From positions 1 to 40,994 of the forward strand of contig JAWKRR010000066.1 in assembly GCA_041389525.1 (NCBI GenBank): 40,994 nt of DNA, written 5' to 3'. Below the pieces are notes generated by a model. That model did not search any database, was not told the origin of the DNA, and worked only from the letters and a program-made list of their open reading frames with translations. Below, piece by piece: positions 25,047 to 32,353 of this stretch. Both the position numbers and the translations under genes were made by a program. Numbering within the stretch: the first letter of the stretch is position 1; each line of letters starts with the position of its first letter. The DNA is from JACKFB01 sp041389525 (GTDB taxonomy: Bacteria; Myxococcota_A; UBA9042; PHBI01; JACKFB01).

Positions 25047-25808
25047 TCAGCCCGCCGCGCGGCCCAGAATCCAGCGGCGCACGGGCTCCGGCAGCATGCG
25101 CCCGAAGGCCATCAGGAAGCGGATGCGTTTGGGGAACATGGTGTGCGCCCGCTCGCGCTCGATGGCGCCGATCATCTCGCGGGCCGCGCGCTCTTTGCTG
25201 ATGATCAGGGACTTCACGGGCACGTCGTCGGGGTTGATGCCGTCGGTGAGCGCGAAGCCGGGGTAGAGCGCGACCAGCCGCGTCTTCGTGCCGGCCAGCT
25301 CGATGCGGCACGAGTCGAAGAGCACGCGGCCCGCCGCCTTCGCCGCGCTGTACGGCCCCGAGCGCGGGAGGCCGAAGAAGCCCGCCGGCGAGCCCGTGTA
25401 CGCGATGACGCCGCCCGCGTCTTTCATGTGCGCGATCATCGGGCAGAGCGAGTTCACCAGGGTCTCGTAGTTCTTCCGCATGATGCCGATGACCGCGTCC
25501 ACGGGCGCTTCGGCCATGTTCAGCGGGGTGCCGCCGCCCGCGTTGAGGATGGCGAGGTCGATGGGGCCGAACTCGGCGATCCCGGCGTCGATGACGGCGG
25601 CGGCGGCGAGGGGGTCGGTCGCGTCCGCGGGGCAGACCAGGCAGCGGCTGCCGAGGGCCTCGAGCTCACGGGCGACCTCTTCGAGCAGGCTGGCGCGGCG
25701 CGCGGTCAGGATGAAGCGGTTGCTGCGCCCCGCCAGCGCCGTCGCCATGGCGCGGCCGAGGCCGGACGAGGCGCCGGTGATGAGTATCGTCTTGTCCTGA
25801 AGTTCCAC
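25047..25808 (-). CDS. Short-chain dehydrogenase/reductase (KDSR-like)
   Basis: A 253-residue classical SDR. Visible features: the nucleotide-binding TGASSGLG near residue 11, TARR after strand 2 favouring NADP(H), LNAGGG (residues 89-93) in place of NNAG, catalytic Ser140, and Tyr153/Lys157 in YSAAK. The C-terminal PGFALTDG and the basic, hydrophobic tail resemble 3-ketodihydrosphingosine reductase-type SDRs, which act on membrane lipid precursors, but this sub-assignment is only suggestive. The start is GTG 25808 with GAGAGA upstream; the open frame further upstream is not protein-like. It follows the U32 gene by 41 bp on the same strand. Confidence 0.88.
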   Translation of the reverse strand: MELQDKTILITGASSGLGRAMATALAGRSNRFILTARRASLLEEVARELEALGSRCLVCPADATDPLAAAAVIDAGIAEFGPIDLAILNAGGGTPLNMAEAPVDAVIGIMRKNYETLVNSLCPMIAHMKDAGGVIAYTGSPAGFFGLPRSGPYSAAKAAGRVLFDSCRIELAGTKTRLVALYPGFALTDGINPDDVPVKSLIISKERAAREMIGAIERERAHTMFPKRIRFLMAFGRMLPEPVRRWILGRAAG

Positions 25809-25849
25809 CGCGATCTCTCTTTGGCCAGCACACCCGGCCGTCGTCTGGG

Positions 25850-28405
25850 TCAGGCCGGCGTGGCCATGGAGCGGGCCACGCCTCGCACCACGCCGAACTG
25901 CTCGTGGACCCCGACACGCTCGACGCAGGCGCGCGGGGTGATGCGGCCGGCGACCAGGTCGGAGTAGGCGTCGAGCACGGTCCGGGTCTCGTCGCCGCTC
26001 TCGCGCACCAGCTCGACCCGGAAGCGTCGGACGCCGCTGGCGATGAGCGAGGGGACCAGCGCCGCCGCGCTCTGGGCGCGGGCCTCGAACACGGTGTTTC
26101 GGCAGCCCACGTCGGTGATGACGGGGTGCGCGAGGCCCTTGGGGTCGACCAGTGACAGGGCGTGGCGCGCGCAGGGCAGCCCGCAGGTCTTGGCGTCGCG
26201 GCCCTCGCTGAGGACGTGCGCGTACACGCAGTGCTCGGTGTGGAAGGTCGGGATGTGGTGGTGGACGACGACCGCCGCGCGCTCGGCCGGCGCCGCGGCC
26301 AGGAGCGCTGCGAGCTGACGTTCGTCCAGGTCGTGGCTGACCGTGAAGGTGTCGAGGCCCAGGCCCAGCAGGTGCAGCGCGGTGAGGCTGTTGGTCACGT
26401 TCAGGCTGAAGTCGCCGTGCAGCACGGGCGGGGAGTCCAGGGCCCGCAGGTGCTCGAGCGCCGCCCAGTGGCGCAGCAGCACGCCGTCGGGCGACAGGGC
26501 CTCCAGCGGCTTGCCGAAGCCCTCCTCGCCGGGCTTCTGGACCCGCGTGGTCGCCAGCACGACCCGCAGGCCCGCCTCGCGCGCCCGGACCGTGGCTTTT
26601 CGCAGTCCCACCAGCTCCATCCAGTCCAGCTCGACCTCGCGGAGGCCCGCGGCGATGGCGGCCTCGAGCTGAGCCGGCGTGCGGCACAGCGCGACCAAGC
26701 TGGCCTCGTCGAAGGCGACGCGCGCTGGCTTCAGCCGCGCGCGCAGGAGGTCGCGCACGCGGCCCGCTGAGCCCTCCGGCTGCACCGCACGGCGTCGCGC
26801 GGACTCCCGTGCCGTGACGAGCGCGTCGACCAGTGTGCGCCGCAGCGATTTCAACGCGGAGGCCGGCACGTAGAGGCCGTCGTCAAGCCCGCTCGCGTCC
26901 AGGCCGGCCAGCCGAAAGGGCGTGCCGCCAAAGGCGCCCAGCTTGTCGGCGAGCAGGGCCTCGTCCAGGCCGGCGCCGCTGCGGGCCGGCTCGAGCGCGC
27001 CCTCGGTCTGGCCCGACACCGAGACCTCGCCGGCGCTCAGGGTCGCCCGCAGCGGCTCGCCCGCGCGGCCGCTGACCACCAGCGGCACCGGCACGCGCCC
27101 CGTCGGCGCCGCCGCCCGCACCATCTTCTCAGCCCGCACCACCGCCTGCGGGTCGCCGCTCACCCACACGCGCTGTCCTGGAAACACCCGCCCGAGATCG
27201 GGCCCGGGATCGCCAAACCGCAGCAGGAAGCTGCCCTCGCCGAGCTCATCGACGCCAAAGATGGGCCCGCCGGGCTCGTCCTCGTCTTGGGGCCGGCCCG
27301 AGTCGAAGGCCACGCCCATGCCCGCCCGCGGGACCAGCGGGGCCTCCGGCGGTGCTGTGGCCGACTGGGCGACCGGCTCGCCGGGGACCACCGTGACCTC
27401 GCGCCCGCGCACCGCGGCGACGACGCCCAGGGGCGCCCCGCGGTGCTTGGGGAAGCGTCCGTCGACGAAGCTCTGGTGGTCGGTGCCGCCCAAAAATCCG
27501 CCGGTAAATCCTCGCGAATAGACCCGCCGCATCTCGCCGACGTCGGCCGCCAGCGTCGCGACGGCCTCGGGGCCCTCGTGCCGCTCCTCGCACACCGCGT
27601 CCACCCACCGCCGCATCGACTCGACGGCCGTGACCACGTAGGCCGCGCCCTTCAGGCGCCCCTCGATCTTCAAGGTGTGCACGCCGATATCGACGAGGTC
27701 GGGCACGCTCATGTGCGCCGCGAGGTCCCGCGGGCTCAGCAGGTAGCGCGCCTCGCCGAGGGGGCGCCGCTCGCCGTCCACCAGCAGGTCGTAGGGCAAC
27801 CGGCAGCTCTGCGCGCACTGCCCGCGGTTGGCCGAGCGCCCGCCCCAGGCCTCGCTGGTCAAGCACTGGCCCGACCAAGACACGCAGAGCGCGCCGTGGA
27901 CGAAGACCTCCAGCTCGAGATCGGTGCCCTCCCGGACCCGCTGCACCTCCGCGGTGGTCAGCTCGCGCGGCAGCACCACGCGCGACACGCCAAGCCCGGC
28001 GGCGAACTTCGCGCCCTCGGCGCTGGAGATGGTCATCTGGGTCGACGCGTGCAACTCGAGGTCCGGGCACATCTCCTGAGCCATCAAACACACCGCCGGA
28101 TCCTGGACGATCAGCGCGTCGACACCCGAGAGCGCGACGCGGCGCAGCAGGGCCTCGACCACCGGCAGCTCGGCCTCGAAGATCAGCGTGTTGAAGGTCA
28201 GGTAGGCCCGCGCCCCCGCGTCGTGGCAGGCGCGGACGATGGCGTCGAGGTCCTCGGCCACGAAGTTCTGCGCCCGCGCCCGCGCGTTGAACCCGTCGTC
28301 CAACCCGAAATAAACCGCGTCCGCGCCCGCGGCGAGCCCCGCGCGCAGGCTGTCCCAGTCGCCCGCCGGGGCCAGGATCTCGGGCGGCTTCTTCCTGCTC
28401 GTCAC
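25850..28405 (-). CDS. U32 family protein with DUF3656-type insert (RlhA-like)
   Basis: 851 residues. The N-terminal U32 barrel starts EILAPAGDWDSLRAGLAAGAD and contains the cluster motif GALCVSWSGQC...NRGQCAQSC (Cys174, 181, 197, 201), used by U32 proteins to bind an iron-sulfur cluster. A DUF3656-like region (~300-510; SRGFTGGFLGG) follows, then a second barrel-like C-terminal part with CVYAHVLSEG, KTCGLPC and ITDVGCRN. Known U32 proteins hydroxylate RNA (RlhA on 23S rRNA, TrhP on tRNA) or ubiquinone; older annotations call them peptidases. RlhA-type hydroxylation of rRNA is the closest guess. The start is GTG 28405 five bases after GAGGA. It lies between the propeller protein and the SDR, with short gaps. 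Confidence 0.85.
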   Translation of the reverse strand: MTSRKKPPEILAPAGDWDSLRAGLAAGADAVYFGLDDGFNARARAQNFVAEDLDAIVRACHDAGARAYLTFNTLIFEAELPVVEALLRRVALSGVDALIVQDPAVCLMAQEMCPDLELHASTQMTISSAEGAKFAAGLGVSRVVLPRELTTAEVQRVREGTDLELEVFVHGALCVSWSGQCLTSEAWGGRSANRGQCAQSCRLPYDLLVDGERRPLGEARYLLSPRDLAAHMSVPDLVDIGVHTLKIEGRLKGAAYVVTAVESMRRWVDAVCEERHEGPEAVATLAADVGEMRRVYSRGFTGGFLGGTDHQSFVDGRFPKHRGAPLGVVAAVRGREVTVVPGEPVAQSATAPPEAPLVPRAGMGVAFDSGRPQDEDEPGGPIFGVDELGEGSFLLRFGDPGPDLGRVFPGQRVWVSGDPQAVVRAEKMVRAAAPTGRVPVPLVVSGRAGEPLRATLSAGEVSVSGQTEGALEPARSGAGLDEALLADKLGAFGGTPFRLAGLDASGLDDGLYVPASALKSLRRTLVDALVTARESARRRAVQPEGSAGRVRDLLRARLKPARVAFDEASLVALCRTPAQLEAAIAAGLREVELDWMELVGLRKATVRAREAGLRVVLATTRVQKPGEEGFGKPLEALSPDGVLLRHWAALEHLRALDSPPVLHGDFSLNVTNSLTALHLLGLGLDTFTVSHDLDERQLAALLAAAPAERAAVVVHHHIPTFHTEHCVYAHVLSEGRDAKTCGLPCARHALSLVDPKGLAHPVITDVGCRNTVFEARAQSAAALVPSLIASGVRRFRVELVRESGDETRTVLDAYSDLVAGRITPRACVERVGVHEQFGVVRGVARSMATPA

Positions 28406-28485
28406 AGCATTCCTCGTCAGCGGGGTCGCAGGAGGCGAAGTGCCACGCGCCAACCGCGAGCGCAAGGTCTGGCGCGCCTCGCGCC

Positions 28486-29916
28486 CTACGGTGCGTCGAT
28501 GGCGTAGAGGGTGTCGAAGCCGCGGTAGTACATGCGTTTGCCGATGAAAACCGGCGACGCGCGGGCGGGCTCGAGTTGGTTGACGGCGAGCTCCTCGTGG
28601 GCGCGGCCCGGCTTGAGGACCGCGACGGCGCCGGACTTGCTGGTGACGTAGAGGCGGTCGCCGGCGATGACGGGGCTGGGGTAGACGTCGCCGTTGCCGA
28701 GGGGGAGGGACGCCTCGTAGACCAGCTTGCCGGTCGCGGCGTCGAGGACCCAGAGGGTGTTGAGGCGGCTGACGATGTAGACGAGGCCGTCGTGGGCGAC
28801 CGGGGTTGAGTAGAGGCGGTCGTTGCCGAGCCGGGTGCGCCACTTCACGCTGCCTGAGGCGCTGTCGCCCGAGCTGCGGAGCTGGACGGCGGTGGCCTCG
28901 ACAGGGGCTGAGGCGTCGTTGCCGCCGATGAAGAAGATGGTGTCGCCGAGGGCGACCGGGCCGACGTAGAGCATCGCGCCGAGGGAGGTCGCGAGGGTGC
29001 GGCCGTCGGAGACGCGGATGACGGCGCCCGCCGGGGTCACCAGCACGCTCTGGCCACCGACGCGGACGTGCACGGGGGTCCCGTAGTCGGTGTAGTTGTC
29101 GCCGGTCCACAAGACCTTGCCTGTGGCGGGGTCCAGGGCCTGCAGGGCGTTCATCGCGACGATGAGGCGGCCGTCGATGAGCATGGGGGAGGCCGCCTGC
29201 CCGCGGGAGTAGCCGCGCATGGCCTGCAGCGGGGTGCCCAGCCAGCGGCCCCACACGCGTTTGCCGGCGAGGTCGAAGGCGGTGACGGTGCCGTTGCCGA
29301 AGACGGCGTAGATGAGGCGGCCGTCGGTGACGGGGGTCGCCGAGGCGAAGCCGAGCTCGGGGATGGGGTCCGGCGGGCGGTAGCGGTCGTGCTTGGCGAG
29401 CTGGGCGCGCAGGGAGTTCACCTCGGCGGAGAGGGACTCGAGGAGGGCTTTGGCCGCGGCGTCGGCGGCGCGTTTGCGGACTGCGCGCTTTTGCTTGGAC
29501 AGGGCCTTCTCGCGCTCGGTGAGCAGCGCGGTGATGCGCTTGGCCTCGACGGCGTCGCGTTCGGCGGCGTCGCGCTCAGCGCCCTCGAGGCAGTCGGTGG
29601 CGCCGGTGGTGCGCTGCCAGAGCTTGCGGCCGTCGGTGGCGGAGAGGCAGAGCAGGTCGAAGGGCTCGGCGGTGACGAAGACCTTGTCGCCGACGACCAC
29701 GGGCGAGGCGTTGGACCAGGCGGGCATCTTCGCCGCCCAGGTGACGCCGGAGTCGGTGGAAAAACGCAGCGGCGGCTTGGCTTCCGGGAAGCGCGAGCTG
29801 CCGTCGCCGCGGAATCCGGTGGGGCCCGTGGCGGCCCAGGCGCCCGGCGCGGCGAGGACTGCGAGGACGGCGAGCAGCGACAGGCAGCGCAGACGCGATA
29901 GTGAACGGGGAGGCAT
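28486..29916 (-). CDS. Exported PQQ-type beta-propeller protein with coiled-coil insert
   Basis: 476 residues with a Sec signal peptide (cleavage near GAWA-AT, residue ~29). The mature protein is a PQQ/WD-like propeller: blades recur as ASPVVVGDKVFVTAEP, ATPVTDGRLIYAVFGNG, STPVAHDGLVYIVS, PSPVIAGDRLYVTSKSG and ASPVFIGKRMYYRG, each followed by a DxxTGKxxW-type turn. An unusual highly charged helix (residues ~111-176; rich in Arg/Lys/Glu/Ala) interrupts the first and second blades and is probably a coiled coil. PQQ binding is not implied; similar propellers are scaffolds such as BamB. It is expected in the periplasm. The start is ATG 29916 with AGGA upstream. It is divergent from the FGE-like gene across 170 bp, and heads the minus-strand run down to the selenoprotein. 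Confidence 0.87.
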   Translation of the reverse strand: MPPRSLSRLRCLSLLAVLAVLAAPGAWAATGPTGFRGDGSSRFPEAKPPLRFSTDSGVTWAAKMPAWSNASPVVVGDKVFVTAEPFDLLCLSATDGRKLWQRTTGATDCLEGAERDAAERDAVEAKRITALLTEREKALSKQKRAVRKRAADAAAKALLESLSAEVNSLRAQLAKHDRYRPPDPIPELGFASATPVTDGRLIYAVFGNGTVTAFDLAGKRVWGRWLGTPLQAMRGYSRGQAASPMLIDGRLIVAMNALQALDPATGKVLWTGDNYTDYGTPVHVRVGGQSVLVTPAGAVIRVSDGRTLATSLGAMLYVGPVALGDTIFFIGGNDASAPVEATAVQLRSSGDSASGSVKWRTRLGNDRLYSTPVAHDGLVYIVSRLNTLWVLDAATGKLVYEASLPLGNGDVYPSPVIAGDRLYVTSKSGAVAVLKPGRAHEELAVNQLEPARASPVFIGKRMYYRGFDTLYAIDAP

Positions 29917-30086
29917 CGGATCCTGTGCGACGGTGCAGGCGGGGAGTGTAGTCGGGCCGCCGTGGCGTCGCCAGCGCGGGGCGTGGCGCGCGTTTACCGG
30001 GCAGGTCGGGGCGGGTCTGGGTGGTTGACGGCGTGCGCTCCCGGCTCCCATGCTCGGCGGCGCAACCACTGCAGGAGCCTAGAGAT

Positions 30087-31086
30087 TTGCGACGCTGGCT
30101 GAGACGAGGGCTTGCAGGGCTTCTGGCGCTCACGGTTGCGGCCGCGGCGCTCTACGGGACCCGCGCGTCGTGGGGGCCCTACGTGGCGACCTACATCGAC
30201 GACCTGGGCGACCTGGGGGGCATTGAGTTCTGCGACGCCAGCGCGGCGTGGGAGGGGCGGCTGACCGTCGAGAGGCGCGGGTGCATGATGCCGATCCCGG
30301 GGCGGGTGCTGACGGGCGCGGAGCCGGGCGCGAACGCGGAGATGCCCGTGGACACCTTCCTGATGGGGGCGCAGGCGGACGACCCCGGGGCGGCGGGCTA
30401 TGACGAGGAGGCCGACGCGGATGAGGGCCCACCGCATCGGGTGCGGCTGCGGCCCTTTCGGATGCACCGCTATGAGGTGTCGGTCGCGCAGTTCCGGTGG
30501 TGCGTGCGGCTGGGGGCGTGCCGCGGGAAGATGTCGAGCAGAGCGGTGGATACTTCAACTACGGGCTGCCGAATCGCTCGCGTCATCCGGTGAACGGGGT
30601 GACGTGGTTCGAGCGCGAGACTACTGCGCGTGGATCGGCGGGCGGCTTCCGACCGAGGCGGAGTGGGAGTTTGCGGCGAGGGGAGGGCGGCTGGGCTTGC
30701 GCTTCCCGTGGGGCGCTGAGCCCGCGCCCACCTGCACCCACGCGGTGATGGCCGGGGGAGCCGGCGGCGCGTGCCCCATCGACTCGACCAGCGAGGTCGA
30801 CGCGCTGGCGGTCGACGGGCAAAATCGCGTGTTCTGGATTGAGCATTTGGCAGGGAACGTGTGGGAGTGGACGGCCGACTGGTACGCCGAGGACTGGTAC
30901 GCGCGCTCGCCCGCGGAGAACCCCACGGGGCCGGAGACTGGGGAGGGGCGGGTGCAGCGCGGCGGCGGGTGGAGCGATGAGGACCCGATGACCTTGCGGA
31001 CGACGTTTCGGGCGCAGATGGACCCGACGATGAAGCTGGCGGACATCGGCTTTCGCTGCGTGGCGGACGCGCCGGGGGCGCCGTGA
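30087..31086 (+). pseudogene. FGE/sulfatase-modifying-factor-like protein, two frameshifts
   Basis: An FGE-like (SUMF1-fold) gene in three consecutive frames. Frame 1, from TTG 30087 (AGGAG at 30073), gives one membrane helix then FLMGAQADDPG and HRYEVSVAQFRWCV. A missing base near 30522 moves to frame 2, EDVEQSGGYFNYGLPN to HPVNGVTWFE. A second missing base near 30613 moves to frame 3, ARDYCAWIGGRLPTEAEWEF to AGNVWEWTADW and RGGGWSDE ... IGFRCV. Every family block is present and in order, so the breaks are recent or artefactual. The C-terminal active-site cysteine pair of true formylglycine-generating enzymes is absent, so formylglycine formation is unlikely; other FGE-fold proteins are known. 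The stop overlaps the next start as GTGA. Confidence 0.8.
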
Positions 31087-32261
31087 CGGGGGGCGCGGCG
31101 GCGGCTGATGCGGGGTCGGAGGTAGGCGGCGGGCTCGAGGCGGGCGACGCGGTGGGCGCGGTCAGCAAGACCCGCGGCCCGCGCCTCTTGGCCGTCGACG
31201 CGCTGCGCGGGATCGCCGTGCTCTTGATGATCGAACAGCACCTGGGCGCGTGGCTGTGGAAGGTCCCCGAGGGGCATAAGGTCTGGGATTTCCCCGGGTT
31301 GGTGGCGATCAACGCGCTGGGCGGGGGGGCCGCGCCGGCGTTCATCACCGTGGCTGGGGTGGGCGCCGCGCTCTTCGTGCCCACGCGCCGGCGCCCCGAC
31401 CGCACGATGGTGATCCGCGGCCTGCTGGTCATGGGGTTCGGGCTGCTGCTGAACCTGATGGCGCCGAACTGGTTTAGCTGGCGCTCGTGGTTCGTGCTGC
31501 ACTTGATGGGCTTTGGGATGGCGACGACGCCGCTGTGGCGGCGGCTGTCCTCGCGCGCGCTGCTGGTCACGACCGGCGCCATCTTGCTGACTACGCCGAT
31601 GCTGCTCGCGGCGCTGGACACGCCGGGCTACCTCCCTGGGCGCCGGATGGCGGGGTTTTCGGGCGCCTTCGGGGGCGAGGCGATGCCGTGGGCCGTCTGG
31701 CGCCTCGCCCTCGCGGAGGGGCAGTTCCCGATCTTCCCGTGGCTGTCGTTCTACCTGCTGGGAATGGTCGCCGGCCGCGCGCTGCTCGACGGGCGGCAAA
31801 GCGCGATCGTCAGGCTCGGCTTCGCGTCCCTCGCAGCCGGCGGGCTCGGCCTCGCGCTCTTCGCCGCTGGCGTCCCGGGGATCGTGGAGCTACCGCGCTA
31901 CTTCAAGTTCAACGTGCCGTTCTTCCCGGCGACGCCAGCCTTCGTCGTGGCCATCGGCGGCCTGGTCCTGCTCACCCTCGCGGCGTTCCTGGCCTTCGAG
32001 CGGCGCTACACCATGAGCCCCCGTGGCCCGCTGGTGGTCCTCGGGCGCGCCTCGCTCACCCTCCTGCTGAGCCACGTCGTGCTCTTCCGCGAAGGCGGCA
32101 TGGCCTTCGGGTTCTGGAAGAGCTTCGGAGCTGGCCAGACCCTCGTGATCCTCGCGGCGGTCTTCTTCGCGGCGGTCGTGCTGTGTCGGGCGTGGGAGCG
32201 CGTCGGTTACGCGTTCGGCGCCGAGTGGGTGCTCAGGCGGCTCACGCCACGGGATTCGTAG
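31083..32261 (+). CDS. HGSNAT-like membrane acyltransferase (DUF1624-type)
   Basis: A 392-residue polytopic protein with about nine to ten hydrophobic helices. The signature RLLAVDALRGIAVLLMIEQH at the first helix is typical of the heparan-alpha-glucosaminide N-acetyltransferase catalytic domain (DUF1624) and related acyltransferase-3 families. The conserved FPWLSFYLLGMVAGR and LGRASLTLLLSHV blocks follow. Such proteins move acetyl or other acyl groups across the membrane to sugars. The acceptor is unknown. The GTG start at 31083 overlaps the TGA of the FGE-like gene (GTGA), which predicts translational coupling; if the frameshifts there are real, this coupling would be lost. DUF418-type proteins are a possible alternative. 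Confidence 0.82.
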   Translation: MTGGAAAADAGSEVGGGLEAGDAVGAVSKTRGPRLLAVDALRGIAVLLMIEQHLGAWLWKVPEGHKVWDFPGLVAINALGGGAAPAFITVAGVGAALFVPTRRRPDRTMVIRGLLVMGFGLLLNLMAPNWFSWRSWFVLHLMGFGMATTPLWRRLSSRALLVTTGAILLTTPMLLAALDTPGYLPGRRMAGFSGAFGGEAMPWAVWRLALAEGQFPIFPWLSFYLLGMVAGRALLDGRQSAIVRLGFASLAAGGLGLALFAAGVPGIVELPRYFKFNVPFFPATPAFVVAIGGLVLLTLAAFLAFERRYTMSPRGPLVVLGRASLTLLLSHVVLFREGGMAFGFWKSFGAGQTLVILAAVFFAAVVLCRAWERVGYAFGAEWVLRRLTPRDS

Positions 32262-32353
32262 CCGCTGTCACAGCGCCGCGGCCTGGGATATGATTCTGCG
32301 GCAGGCCGCGCGTTCGATTGTGCGGCGCGAACACGGGACATCGGAGCGCGAGG

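Noticed and set aside
30087..31086. True formylglycine-generating enzyme activating a sulfatase
   Set aside because: The C-terminal cysteine pair is missing (RGGGWSDEDP region) and no sulfatase gene is present in the window.
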